A stretch of 64,000 nucleotides of DNA, taken from assembly GCA_041748315.1 (NCBI GenBank), contig JBGTDM010000087.1, positions 1 to 64,000 of the forward strand, in the 5' to 3' direction. Origin of the DNA: CALMEE01 sp041748315 (GTDB taxonomy: Bacteria > Planctomycetota > Planctomycetia > Pirellulales > Pirellulaceae). Position numbers and translations under genes: made by a program. The notes below the pieces were generated by a model. It saw only the letters and a program-made list of their open reading frames with translations, was not told where the DNA came from and did not search any database. Positions 1 to 9,554 of the stretch are shown here, piece after piece (the first letter of the stretch is position 1; the number at the start of each line of letters is the position of its first letter).

Positions 1-240
1 AGCATGGGATCCGACCGACTTCTACTTACCATCAACGTCGCATCGGCGTAAATTAGAATCATCAGATTGTAATTTTAAAATGCAACGACTGCGAAGACCT
101 ATTGTTTCATGGTGCATTTCGTTTGGCAGTGAAACGAAAAAAATGTCAGAAGGTCGTCCTGCGTCGCCAGAGACTCCTACTCCTTGGTTTGCAACCTCCA
201 CGGGTTTTTTTGATTTTGGGAACCGCTAAAGACGACGGAC

Positions 241-1825
241 ATGAACTTAAACGATCACAGTTCAAACTCACGCAAAAAATCCCGTTTGACAGGATTGCTG
301 GCGGGCCCCTTGGCGGCATGCTCGTTGTATTTTTTGCTTCCGCAGAACTACGGAGCAATCGATGGAAATCTGGTCGAATTCACCCATGCCGGTCGGGCAA
401 CCTTGGCCGGCATGGTTTGGATGGCGATTTGGTGGCTGACAGAAGCGATTGACATTGCCGCGACGGCATTGCTGCCACTTGTGATCTTTCCGTTCTGCGG
501 AATTTCAACGATCGATAAAACCGCCGCGCCCTACGGTTCCGATATCATTTTTCTGTTCATGGGTGGATTCATTTTTGGCTCTGGCGATGCAACGGTGGGG
601 GCTTGATCGACGAATTGCATTGGTCACCTTGAGCTTCGTCGGAACGAAGCCAGCCAACATGATCGGCGGATTTATGGTCGTTACAGCGGTGTTAAGCGCC
701 TGGGTTTCGAACACCGCAACCGCCGCGATGATGCTACCGATTGCGATCAGCGTGATTGATTTGGTTTTCAAGCAACATGCGGGTCGGTCACTGACCGAAA
801 CAGGTCAACTTCCTGAACAGGACGGTTATGGACGGAACTTTGCACTGTCGTTGATGTTGGGGATTGCTTACGCCGCGTCGATCGGTGGGATTTCCACAAT
901 CATTGGCTCACCCCCAAATGGAATTCTGGTCCGATTTATCAAAGATGCCTATGGTGTGCATTTGTCGTTTGCCCAATGGATGTTGATCGCAATGCCGCTG
1001 GTCGTGATATTTTTGCCGTTGGCATGGGTATTGATCACTTGGGTCCTATATCCGATCAGGATCGGCCGGATTGCGGGGGGTAAACAATTGATTCGGGAAC
1101 AGCTGAAAAAGTTGGGCCCCATGCAAAGGGGAGAATGAATCACGCTCTTCGTCTTTTGCATTACCGTTGTGATGTGGGTTAGTCGAATCGGACTTTAAAA
1201 AATTGAAATCGCCGGCTTATCTCCATTTTCTGGACTGTCGGATTCTGGAATTGCGATGTTCGCAGCTTTGAGCTTATTCGTGATTCCAGTCGACCTGCGT
1301 AAGATGACATTTGCCATGGATTGGCCTACTGCAGTTAAGCTACCTTGGGGAATCCTGATTTTATTTGGCGGTGGATTAAGTTTGGCAGCTGCTGTGAGGC
1401 AAAACGGAGTCGCAGAGTTTTTCAGTTCGCTGGTCATCGGATTGCAAGGCGTTCCCACGCTGGTAATCGTGCTTGCCGTGACAATGCTGGTCATCTTTCT
1501 AACAGAATTGACGAGCAATACTGCAACAACCGCGACACTCGTGCCCTTGCTCGCAGGATTGGCACCGGGAATCGGATTGTCACCTGAGTATCTGATTTTC
1601 CCGGCAACAATTGCGGCAAGCTGTGCATTCATGATGCCGGTTGCGACTCCCCCCAATGCGATTGTGTTTGGATCTGGCTACATCACAATTCCGCAGATGT
1701 GCAAAGCTGGATTCGTGATGAATCTGGTGGGTGTCGCGCTGATCACATTATCGATGTACGCAATCATCATACCACTGATCACAACCATGTTCGGGGGCAC
1801 GGACCTCGTGACAACTCACGAATAA
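241..1825 (+). pseudogene. SLC13/DASS-family anion transporter, decayed
   Basis: Three ORF pieces join into one divalent-anion:sodium symporter of about 520 residues, an inner-membrane carrier for dicarboxylates or sulfate in this family. The first piece (241 to about 575, frame 1) ends in a conserved GGFI segment. The frame then changes inside a run of five T at 571-575. Four T would restore a continuous GGFI-LALAMQRWGL, which is the family pattern. The second piece continues in frame 2 to TGA at 1136-1138. The same frame resumes with ITLFVFCITVVMW, is stopped again by TAA at 1196-1198, and then runs open to 1825 with the C-terminal transporter half (FLTELTSNTATTATLVPLL, SNT-type signature, and MPVATPPNA). 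One frameshift plus two nonsense codons makes a true pseudogene more likely than a single sequencing error. Family assignment is confident; substrate is unknown. Confidence 0.82.
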
Positions 1826-2027
1826 ATCAGTTGCATTTTTCAACGTCAATCCATGTTACGGGATTTGATTTTTTTTCGTATACGTTGACTTCTTCATTAG
1901 TCAGACATGATTGAAGGCTTAAACCAGGCGTTACCCGTTTCATTGCGGGGATGGCCAATTTCGAGTTTCTGAAAACGTGGACTTTCTTTTTCATTCACGC
2001 GTTTGAAGTATGGCTTGACCCATAAAA

Positions 2028-2315
2028 TTACCACTTAACCTCAACTTCCTCTCCCGGCCCAACGCCGAGCATTTCACTCAAACTGATCCCGACAATCGTC
2101 AGTTCCAAGTTGCCACTGGAACCACGGATTGCCAACAGAGTCGAGTCTGGCTGCTGATGATTGGATTCGTAGATACCCAGAGTATGATGCGGACCAAAGC
2201 TAACCGTAACCGAGTCATCATTCGGAGCATCGACGATTTGATCGTTCGTAATGTCCGTGATCAGGTCACCCGTTTGACCAACCGACTGAACCTTACCCTT
2301 AATTAGTTGCGACAA
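2028..2315 (-). CDS. Small protein resembling the C-terminal domain of SAM hydroxide adenosyltransferases
   Basis: A 95-residue protein. The pattern of GDLITDITND near the start, then ESNHQQPDSTLLAIRGSSGN and LELTIVGISLSEMLGVGPGE, resembles the C-terminal beta-barrel of the DUF62 family (SAM-hydrolysing chlorinase/fluorinase relatives). The N-terminal SAM-binding domain is absent and nothing nearby supplies it. I chose a TTG start at 2315 because AAGGAG lies six bases upstream and no ATG lies closer than 2420. The reading from 2420 would add 35 residues with no similarity I recognise. Function unknown: it could be a stand-alone nucleoside-binding domain or the remnant of a larger enzyme. It stands alone on the minus strand, facing away from the neighbouring transporter pseudogene. 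Confidence 0.6.
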   Translation of the reverse strand: MSQLIKGKVQSVGQTGDLITDITNDQIVDAPNDDSVTVSFGPHHTLGIYESNHQQPDSTLLAIRGSSGNLELTIVGISLSEMLGVGPGEEVEVKW

Positions 2316-2719
2316 TTGTGACTCCTTCTGTTTCTGCGAATTATGTGATTTTAAGGTGATTCGCCGCCAATCATCAAGTATCGTAGGGCCATGAATACGC
2401 AAGGTTTTCAAGATTAACATTTATTAACGAAACCGTTTGGTATTAAACAAGGTCCCAAGCTGAATTTTTAAGACCACATCGTCGATCGACCACCGGAAGA
2501 GCAATTGTAATTTGACCGACTCGCAACCTGACCATCGGTATCTTGAATTGATTGGCCGGTTGGGTTCTTTAGGGTGGTAGCGCGGGGCCGGGTTTCCTCG
2601 ATCGATTTGCGTATGTTGGCCTGAACCTAGCGTCACACAGGATTTTGCCAATCTGGGTTAACCTCCGTCGGTGGGCGACGTTTCAATTTCCAAGGATCAC
2701 TACAAAACTGAAAACGTCT

Positions 2720-3409
2720 TCAAATCCAATATCCAATCCCAATGGATTGTAGTTGTTCGAGTCGTTGTTGGTTAACCCGATACCGACGATCCGCAGAAAC
2801 ATTGCTAACGTCCGATTCTCCAATCGCTTTATCGAGAAAATTCAAACCCTGCATTCGTTGGTTGAAATCCTCCTGCGCATGCTCGCGACCCAGGATCGTT
2901 TGATAGAGGATTCGTAATTGCGTTAACGTAAAAACATCTTCAAGGAACTCGAATCCGACGGGATGCAGTTGAAGTAACTCACGAATTTTTCGCAACGCGG
3001 TTTGCAGGATGCGAGCGTGGTCAAATGCTAGTTCCGGGAGTTGCTTAACATTGAACCATTCCGCCCTCATTGCATCTGAGCCGGGTTGAACCGTTGAGTC
3101 GGCAGACGATACAAAACCAAAATATGCCACCGAAATTACGCGATCTCGCGGATCGCGATCGACTTCACTAAAAGCCTGGACTTGTCTAAGGTTTATCATT
3201 GTCAGTCCAGTCTCCTCGGAGAGCTCGCGACCGGCGGCCATATCCGTCGATTCGTCAATATCGACAAAGCCTCCGGGCAAAGCCCAACATCCCTTAAACG
3301 GATCCGAACGCCGCTCGATCAATAGGACTTTCAACTGCGGCTCGAGATAGGTGAACACAACACAGTCCACGGCAACCGAGGGTCTGGCGAATGGGTAGGT
3401 GAAACTCAT
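2720..3409 (-). CDS. Nudix hydrolase with C-terminal winged-helix region (NrtR-like architecture)
   Basis: 229 residues. The N-terminal half has a complete Nudix box, GFVDIDE then seven residues then RELSEETGL, which fits G-x5-E-x7-REUxEExGU exactly. The Mg-binding glutamates are therefore intact and hydrolysis of a nucleoside diphosphate such as ADP-ribose is plausible. Residues about 150-225 (FEFLEDVFTLTQLRILYQTI, then a basic stretch) match the winged-helix part of NrtR-type proteins, which repress NAD-metabolism genes in other bacteria and usually carry a damaged Nudix box. The intact box leaves open enzyme, regulator or both. It starts at ATG 3409. The AP2 gene lies just upstream on the same strand, 157 bases away; no operator was recognised. 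Confidence 0.82.
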   Translation of the reverse strand: MSFTYPFARPSVAVDCVVFTYLEPQLKVLLIERRSDPFKGCWALPGGFVDIDESTDMAAGRELSEETGLTMINLRQVQAFSEVDRDPRDRVISVAYFGFVSSADSTVQPGSDAMRAEWFNVKQLPELAFDHARILQTALRKIRELLQLHPVGFEFLEDVFTLTQLRILYQTILGREHAQEDFNQRMQGLNFLDKAIGESDVSNVSADRRYRVNQQRLEQLQSIGIGYWI

Positions 3410-3566
3410 GGAATACTTGATGTGTTGAGTACAACGGTAGGATGGATCAACAGGTTAGACAAACCCTGCGGAACGGTCTCAGCTTCTATGACGGTGCCGG
3501 AAGCTTGGGAATCGAGAAAAAATAACTGTTCTGACTCGATCATTGAATTGACAATACGTCGAAACA

Positions 3567-4067
3567 TTACATTGAAGTCAACGTTTCAGCGACTCCACGG
3601 TTTCTAGCCTGCATGGCCAAGCGAAAGGCTTCATCGTCTCCATATTTGTCGCAGGAAAAACTGCGAGTCCGTCGTCGGCCTTCTGCATCCGTCCATTGCG
3701 CGACCCAAAAATGGTAAGTGAACTCATAGCCTCCACGGTACTCGATTTGGACTGCCGGACGAACTCCGACAACCCCAGAAGTATTCCGTGACGATGGGTG
3801 CTGTGCGAGCTCCTTGACGGTATAGTTTCGGGAAATTTCCAGCAAGTGATCGCGATACTCCTTGGCGGCTGCTAAAGCAGCTCGTTTACCATTATGAGCG
3901 TTATCGGCGAAGTACCGATCAAACCTTTGTCCGCGTCGCTGCAGTCGCACCTGCCATCCACAATTGAAATTCCCCGCTGACGAAATCGTCTCGATCCTCG
4001 AGATATTTCGCATCGTTGGGCTACGTCGCTGGGTTCGATTGAAATTAAGTTTTCGTTTCTTGGACAT
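3567..4067 (-). CDS. AP2-domain-like DNA-binding protein
   Basis: 166 residues from ATG 4067. Two segments carry the signal. NCGWQVRLQRRGQRFDRYF with HNGKRAALAAAKEYRDHLL lies near residues 30-75. The C-terminal part has SGVVGVRPAV followed by HFWVAQWTDAEGRRRTRSFS and KYGDDEAFRLAMQAR. This is the GVxGV...W.A...R...FS..KYG.eEA pattern of bacterial AP2/ERF-type beta-sheet DNA-binding domains, known from homing endonucleases, phage integrases and stand-alone planctomycete proteins. No nuclease or integrase domain is attached. Start is uncertain: the frame is open to 4169, and an internal Met at 4013 begins the first conserved block. The basic MSKKRK start has no clear ribosome-binding site. Target DNA is unknown. 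Confidence 0.65.
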   Translation of the reverse strand: MSKKRKLNFNRTQRRSPTMRNISRIETISSAGNFNCGWQVRLQRRGQRFDRYFADNAHNGKRAALAAAKEYRDHLLEISRNYTVKELAQHPSSRNTSGVVGVRPAVQIEYRGGYEFTYHFWVAQWTDAEGRRRTRSFSCDKYGDDEAFRLAMQARNRGVAETLTSM

Positions 4068-4260
4068 GTCATTTTGCCAGGCGACACGATAAATGACGCA
4101 TTGCGTGCTTGATCCTATTGAAGAATGCATCGACCGGCTGATCGAGGTCTTTCCATCTCTGAGAAGCAACTTGCGTACATCAAAATAATCTAATCACAGC
4201 AAAGCAAAAGAACAGCCCTGCAGATTGAATTTCTGCAAAATTTGGACATGCCTCAAACAA

Positions 4261-5319
4261 CTATTGAGCCGAAGAGCGGTATCCATCTGGCCCGCCTGAG
4301 ATGAGTCTTCCTTCAGGAAGCGGCCAAACCGCAGTCTGAAATCCGACCTGTTGTAAATACGATTTGACCCGATTGAATTCGGGGTAACTATCGGGGTAAA
4401 CCCAAATTGAAACGGTCGTTTTATCGGGTTGCAACCGGCTCAATTCGCTCAATAATCTGGAATTGGGTTGTAGGGCATCGTCTACACGCTCACCGATATT
4501 TTCCGCAATCGGCATTAGTACGAAGCGACGAAACGCAACTTTCCGCTCGCTGACAATCCCGATTTGAGTTGCCGTCTGTAGTTCTTCGGCTTCAAGTGTA
4601 TATTGCAATCGAAAGTTCTGGATTGGACCGACCGTTTCCACCGTTTGATTGGACGACTTCAATTTCTCGGCCTTCAGTTTCCACTCGCCGCGCATTCTAT
4701 CGACCAGAGCATCCACCGGAACAAAAGCGATTCGACCCTGCAGGATTCTCACATGCACTTCATCGTTAAACACCGTTTTTGCAAGCGGTGTTGGATAATG
4801 TACAATGGTCTCGGCCTGCGCCTTTTGCTCGAGCTCAATCGTTTGATACTCGGCCTTCGCACGGTTAAGTTCCTGAGATAGGGCGGCGAATTGCCGGTCC
4901 AGTTGAAGATGTTCGATCTCGTTTTGCTCCAATTCCAGCTCGTTCGTCGCCCGGACATTTTCAAGTTGTTGGATTTCCATTAGCAATCGTTGTCGCTCGA
5001 ATCGTAGATGGTCTGAGAATTTGGATTGATCGGAAATATTGCCTTCCATGCTGTGAATATCGTCGAGCAAACTAACGGAATTTAGACGGGCACTTGCCAA
5101 TCGCCGTTCCAGGGAATCCAGGTCGACCGGCTCGGAAGAGAGAGCAACCGGCATTGCCAAACCCAGTGAAGAGCCTGCGTGGGCGCCGACGACAACCACC
5201 AAAATAATCAAAATCCCGACAAGGTTGGCGACAATATCCAGGAACGCATCGTTGCCAGGTGTCTCGCTTGACGGCGAGCGCTGTCCTCGACGACGTTGCA
5301 TTTTTCGATAGTTTGACAT
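4261..5319 (-). CDS. ExbD/TolR-like membrane protein with coiled coil
   Basis: 352 residues, last gene of a three-gene minus-strand operon. After a basic N-terminus comes one membrane segment, FLDIVANLVGILIILVVVV, with an aspartate at its entrance. That is where ExbD, TolR and MotB carry the proton-relay Asp. Residues about 60-170 are rich in Leu/Glu/Gln heptads (QLENVRATNELELEQNEIEH), a long periplasmic coiled coil, followed by a C-terminal globular part that I do not recognise. The ATG at 5319 is preceded by GGAA; the frame extends to a TTG at 5334. It follows the middle gene after a 43-base gap. Inferred role: stator-type partner that couples proton flow through the ExbB-like channel to something in the envelope. 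The cargo is unknown. Confidence 0.68.
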   Translation of the reverse strand: MSNYRKMQRRRGQRSPSSETPGNDAFLDIVANLVGILIILVVVVGAHAGSSLGLAMPVALSSEPVDLDSLERRLASARLNSVSLLDDIHSMEGNISDQSKFSDHLRFERQRLLMEIQQLENVRATNELELEQNEIEHLQLDRQFAALSQELNRAKAEYQTIELEQKAQAETIVHYPTPLAKTVFNDEVHVRILQGRIAFVPVDALVDRMRGEWKLKAEKLKSSNQTVETVGPIQNFRLQYTLEAEELQTATQIGIVSERKVAFRRFVLMPIAENIGERVDDALQPNSRLLSELSRLQPDKTTVSIWVYPDSYPEFNRVKSYLQQVGFQTAVWPLPEGRLISGGPDGYRSSAQ

Positions 5320-5362
5320 CGTGATCGATTCCAAAAGCGCAGCGTTTCAGTTCAACTGGCCG

Positions 5363-7075
5363 TTAATTCGACGTTTCCATTTCCAACCCGCTGTTACTCA
5401 AAAGTTTTGCAAGACGTCGATAGTTCGCCTCGCCCCCCGCCTTTAAATTGATCCTCAATACCGGTTTCCAATAACCTCCTGGTCCAGCGATTCCCCAGTG
5501 TTCAATGACAGACCAGATCGAGTGCACAAAATGTTCCAACGAGTCATCGACCGAACGATCGATGCTCACCGTAATGGCATTATGGTTGGAGTTGTTACCA
5601 TCTTCGATAACAAATCGATCTGGGTAACACAACACTTGAATCGGGCGGCGATAGGCGATCGCATTTGCCGTTGATGCCGGCAGCGCCCATTGGTCACCTC
5701 GATGGGACCGATGGGGCTCCTGGGCGGTTGCATTTGACTGCGATGCCGACGGATTCGGAGGCTGACCGATGTTCAATTGAAGTGTGTCACCGGCGACCGA
5801 GCTGCTCTGCATCCGTGAATCAAGCTCACCCTCAGCGCCACGCCCCCCACTTGAACTAACAAGATTCTCTGAATGCGGGCTTTTTGACTTAGTTCCATCC
5901 TTCTCGAACTGGCTTGTTGCGAAATGTTGGTCAATGAAAGATTGGTCAAATGCAATCCCCGAATCACGATCCGATCGATTACCTTGCGACCGATCCTGTT
6001 GATCATTCCCAAAAACCGCCTCATTAAAGTCACTTCCGGTCGATTGACTCCGGCCACTTACCCAACCTTCGTCGGCTGAAGCCGACGAACTATTCTGGCC
6101 TGGTCTTCCGTTGTCTCCGCGCTCCCGATTGATTCCGGGTGATTGAAAAACCTGTCCTCGAGATTCCATGACCGCCACTAACCGTTCCTGTTTTCTCAGC
6201 GACTCGTCAATCACCCGATTCAACTCTGCAATCAAGGCTGGGTCGACGGCACCAAAGTCAAGCGTTTTGTCTGATTCGACCAACTCATATCCAAACTCAT
6301 CATCCCAGCTTTTCATTCCGCGTCGGGCTAACGCAAAATAACTTTCGCCGCCGGGGCGAATGACCAATAATGGATAGGCTTGACCGCTGTCGCTTTCCAG
6401 TTGATTACGGCGCTGATACTGGCGTATGGCCAGCAGGCACGCGTCTAACGGATTCCCCGGCAGGACAGGGAATGTAAAATCTCGTTCCGTCAATTGGATT
6501 GCCCCAGGTTGAATGAATAACCCCTGCTTGGTGCATTCGATGTAAATGGGTCGACGAGCAGTTCCGGAGTTCCCTTTGTAAGGAACGATCGAGAACCTGG
6601 TTTGGTTATTGTCGCGTGTTGTCCGCAGCGCATCCGTTTTGGTTTTCAATTCAGAAATTTGGCTCTCGACATTTTTGATTTCCACGTCGAGTTCTTTGAT
6701 CGAGAGATGCGCCGAAATCTTCTGCTCCGAGCGCGCATTACTTTGGCGCATGACCCGAAGTTCGTTTTGCAATTGTCGAATCTCGTTTTCGAGGTAGCCC
6801 CGTTCGTCTCGAGCCTGAGAGAGTCGATGCTGCAAATCAGGACGCAAGCCAAGGAGACCGTCAATTCTCAACGTCTCATCGAGCAATGCTGCCTCCAAGG
6901 CAATAGCTTTTTCGGCGGACCGTTGTAGGACATCTGACTGGCTACCATCCGGATGATCAGCGGCTTTAACTGCGAGAACAAGCAACACGATCAACACACC
7001 CATTGTGCAGATCAATACCGCCAAGAATGGAAAAAGTGATACAGCGGTCGTATCAATACGTCCACGGTTGATCAT
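5363..7075 (-). CDS. ExbD/MotB-like membrane-anchored protein lacking the membrane aspartate
   Basis: 570 residues. One N-terminal membrane segment (residues about 12-36, SLFPFLAVLICTMGVLIVLL), then a coiled coil (about 55-150), then a globular domain with PLLVIRPGGESYF and SWDDEFGYELVESD. A low-complexity Ser/Gly/Asp linker (about 310-455) leads to a second globular domain with VLCYPDRFVIEDG. Layout and position match the ExbD-like partner that sits beside ExbB-like channels in planctomycetes. The membrane segment has no Asp or Glu, unlike the next gene product, so it may be the non-protonatable half of a heteromeric pair. Its ATG overlaps the stop of the upstream channel gene by ATGA (7072-7075), implying translational coupling. 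Biochemical role unknown. Confidence 0.62.
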   Translation of the reverse strand: MINRGRIDTTAVSLFPFLAVLICTMGVLIVLLVLAVKAADHPDGSQSDVLQRSAEKAIALEAALLDETLRIDGLLGLRPDLQHRLSQARDERGYLENEIRQLQNELRVMRQSNARSEQKISAHLSIKELDVEIKNVESQISELKTKTDALRTTRDNNQTRFSIVPYKGNSGTARRPIYIECTKQGLFIQPGAIQLTERDFTFPVLPGNPLDACLLAIRQYQRRNQLESDSGQAYPLLVIRPGGESYFALARRGMKSWDDEFGYELVESDKTLDFGAVDPALIAELNRVIDESLRKQERLVAVMESRGQVFQSPGINRERGDNGRPGQNSSSASADEGWVSGRSQSTGSDFNEAVFGNDQQDRSQGNRSDRDSGIAFDQSFIDQHFATSQFEKDGTKSKSPHSENLVSSSGGRGAEGELDSRMQSSSVAGDTLQLNIGQPPNPSASQSNATAQEPHRSHRGDQWALPASTANAIAYRRPIQVLCYPDRFVIEDGNNSNHNAITVSIDRSVDDSLEHFVHSIWSVIEHWGIAGPGGYWKPVLRINLKAGGEANYRRLAKLLSNSGLEMETSN

Positions 7076-8751
7076 GCGGCACGCTTGTGATCAGTTTCAG
7101 TTTGGGCTTGAGCTGAGCCAGGATTCTCGGCACGGGCGCGAGTTGCACGCTGGAGGTCTGCTAAACGTCGCGTCATCGGTGTTACATCAGTGTTAATGGC
7201 TGAGTTGTCGATCACCTGAACCTCTTCTTCGTTAAACTTGTCATGCGCAGAAATCATTTGCGCAACCGGTTCGTCCCCTGAGTTTACGGAGTCATACTCG
7301 GCGTCTTCCGTCGACTCTGAAAAGACTCGAATCTGATCTGTCGTGCCGGTGTGCTTGGCGCTTGGCAGCGATTGTTCGATTCGAAATTCCAGCAGTCGGA
7401 TGGCCGATGCTAGATCTGTTGAAGTCTCTTGCAACGAACTTGAAGCCGGAAGCGAACTCAAAAATGAAAGCAGGTTTTCCTGTAGATTCCGCAACTCAGT
7501 AAATGAGTTGGTCAGGTGGTCAATTGATCCAACGTCCTTGGCAAGTTTCTCATGTTGTCGGGAAATCTGACGGGTCAAATCGGAAAGCGATGTATGCCAC
7601 TGATGAATTCGTTGTTCAAGTGTTTTGTCTGCCTTGGAAATCGAGTTTGAGAGTTCCAAAGCCAATTTGCTCGTTGAGTTGTTGATTGCGTTCGACAATT
7701 CCACCTGCACAACATGCTTGGCAGCGTCCAGCGACTCCACCCAGGAAGCCTGTGCTGCCAGGATCGAGTGATTCCAAAGCGAGCATTGTTTGGTTACGAG
7801 TCGTTCCGTGGATGCGACTAATGTCTCTCCCATTTGGCGAATCGCTCGCAAGTGTCCGTCTTCCTTTTCAAGCTCAATCGTAAAAAACTGATTCAACTGG
7901 GTTCGAGCATGTTCATCGACAGCAATCAACAATTGCGACTCAAAACGATCCGCCACAAACTGGCAAAACATCAAGATAATTGAAAAGGTTAATGCCAAAG
8001 CGGTGGTATCAAAGGCAATGTACAGGCTTGATTGAAGCCCGGCCATCATGCTTTGGAAATCGTTTTCAGGACCAACCGCAATGCCGCCAAGCGCTTCAGA
8101 GATCCCCAGTACCGTCCCCAAAAATCCCAACATCGGTGTGGCCCAGATCAAAATCCGAACGAGTGAGTATCGCTCAAATTTCTGGTTTGCGTCATTGTCT
8201 GAAAGGTACTTTAGTTCGTCATCCAAACCGCCCGCCGAATGATGTTGTTTGACGTAACCCAGTGCCGCCTGAAACCGCTTCCATAAATACGAACGTTGCA
8301 TTCGCCTTGGGATGCCCAGCAGCCGTTCCTGGAGACGGGAAATTCGCTGCTCGATGGGGATGGCACCGATGTCGACCGGAATCGACGGTTCATTTGGACT
8401 CGAATTACTCGGCTCGGGCGCTATGGCTGTATGCTCGCTACTCCGTCGCATGCCAAACCAATGCCGGCGAATCCGTCCTCGCTTCTCATGCAAAGTGACT
8501 CTTCTAAGAGAAATAAATTGATCTAGAACATCAGCTCCGACCAATAGTAGCGAAACGAGACCCACCAGAAACATCGCGGTCGTTACCTTGGAAACCGAAT
8601 GTCCAACGATGTACCTTCGAATCAACTCATCGTCGATCAATCCCTTTTCAATTGCACCGACCAACACAAAATAGACGCCCAACCCCATCACCAACGGGAA
8701 GAGAAGTGTCGGTACAATCGCGAGCCATGATGTCGAGCGAGTTTGGAACAC
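7072..8751 (-). CDS. MotA/TolQ/ExbB-family proton channel protein with long C-terminal tail
   Basis: 559 residues, first gene of the operon. Two membrane segments lie near the N-terminus (about 10-35 and 55-75). A cytoplasmic loop follows, then the family signature pair of helices at about 195-275: RILIWATPMLGFLGTVLGI, then SLYIAFDTTALALTFSIIL, which includes the conserved polar Thr residues of the ion path. The C-terminal 270 residues are helical and coiled-coil rich (LERLVTKQCSLW, ALELSNSISKADKTLEQ). The protein is more than twice the length of ExbB or TolQ, and the tail recalls MotA-like proteins with cytoplasmic extensions. GTG start at 8751 without a clear Shine-Dalgarno; a later start is possible. 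It should form the ion-conducting part of a complex with the two downstream products. Confidence 0.78.
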   Translation of the reverse strand: MFQTRSTSWLAIVPTLLFPLVMGLGVYFVLVGAIEKGLIDDELIRRYIVGHSVSKVTTAMFLVGLVSLLLVGADVLDQFISLRRVTLHEKRGRIRRHWFGMRRSSEHTAIAPEPSNSSPNEPSIPVDIGAIPIEQRISRLQERLLGIPRRMQRSYLWKRFQAALGYVKQHHSAGGLDDELKYLSDNDANQKFERYSLVRILIWATPMLGFLGTVLGISEALGGIAVGPENDFQSMMAGLQSSLYIAFDTTALALTFSIILMFCQFVADRFESQLLIAVDEHARTQLNQFFTIELEKEDGHLRAIRQMGETLVASTERLVTKQCSLWNHSILAAQASWVESLDAAKHVVQVELSNAINNSTSKLALELSNSISKADKTLEQRIHQWHTSLSDLTRQISRQHEKLAKDVGSIDHLTNSFTELRNLQENLLSFLSSLPASSSLQETSTDLASAIRLLEFRIEQSLPSAKHTGTTDQIRVFSESTEDAEYDSVNSGDEPVAQMISAHDKFNEEEVQVIDNSAINTDVTPMTRRLADLQRATRARAENPGSAQAQTETDHKRAA

Positions 8752-9554
8752 GGAATTAGTGAACTTTCAAAAATCGATTCTGGTTGGCGCGATACTTCCT
8801 CGCAAAAGCTGCGAAAAGCGGTATACGGAGTTATCCTTAAAATCGGAATAGTCAACGCAGTTTATTAAGCGATTCAAGCAAACTATTGTCGAAATCAGAA
8901 CATTCGTGGCACGAAGCACGCTAGCAGCTATTGTCAAGCTGAATTCGAAACAATTCCCAAAGTTCCACAACTGAGATCGCCGATACCAATCCATGTTGAC
9001 AAGATCAACACAAAGGGAAATTGCAGTTGCCTTGCAATTACCCAGGGGGGGACTAGTCCGGAATCTGCCATTGGCATTCCGGGCTTTTTTTTTGGAATTC
9101 CTCCTCGCGCGAGAAACGGTGCGACTTGATCTTGCGCCCCATCAATCGGATTCGTTTGGCTTCACCTTACCCAATCGAAAGTTCCCGGTTCATTCAAAAT
9201 CTGCACCATTCGGGAGCACAACGTCTGCCTCGCTTTAAGATTGCATTGCGATCGAACAGCATGTGACTCCAAATCCGCAAGCACTTCCGATTCCATCGAA
9301 ACATGCAACGACCGGGCGCGGGGTGAACGCTCGAATTACACCAAATTGGTTGCTGCAATTTCCATCCGTTGAAAAATTTAATCCCGAAGCCTTAGAACTA
9401 TGGAGTTTGCTCAAGTAACATTCCATTGTTCTTGACGGTCCAATCTAATCCAAAGAAGAACTGAAGGTTTTGAGTAACGCCATCAAGGCGCGACACGATC
9501 CCCAGGTGTACGGACCCAGTCGACTTTCTTCGCAGCGTCCGGCAGTTGGATGTT
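8752..9554. other. Gene-poor intergenic region of about 800 bases
   Basis: Short ORFs occur on both strands but none has a recognisable product or a convincing ribosome-binding site. The right-most 450 bases are also empty of recognisable signals. The region must contain the promoter of the ExbB-like operon. Its one clear structure is the intrinsic terminator at 9056-9093, preceded by a second small hairpin at about 9020-9039 (ATTGCA...TGCAAT). A TTGACA at 8996-9001 could be a -35 element, but no good -10 follows. Confidence 0.5.
9056..9093 (+). terminator. Orphan intrinsic terminator
   Basis: Stem CCGGAAT (9058-9064) pairs with ATTCCGG (9076-9082), with an inner GCC/GGC pairing, and is followed by GC and nine T. 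It is oriented for plus-strand transcription, yet no plus-strand gene ends here. The flanking genes run on the minus strand. It could end a short noncoding RNA that begins at or after about 8996. Confidence 0.75.

Noticed and set aside
4261..8751. Zorya-type anti-phage system (ZorA/ZorB-like channel with tail)
   Set aside because: The ExbB-like gene has a long tail, but no ZorC, ZorD or ZorE helicase/nuclease genes are adjacent, and the partners are two ExbD-like proteins rather than one OmpA-domain MotB. A housekeeping or envelope role fits better.
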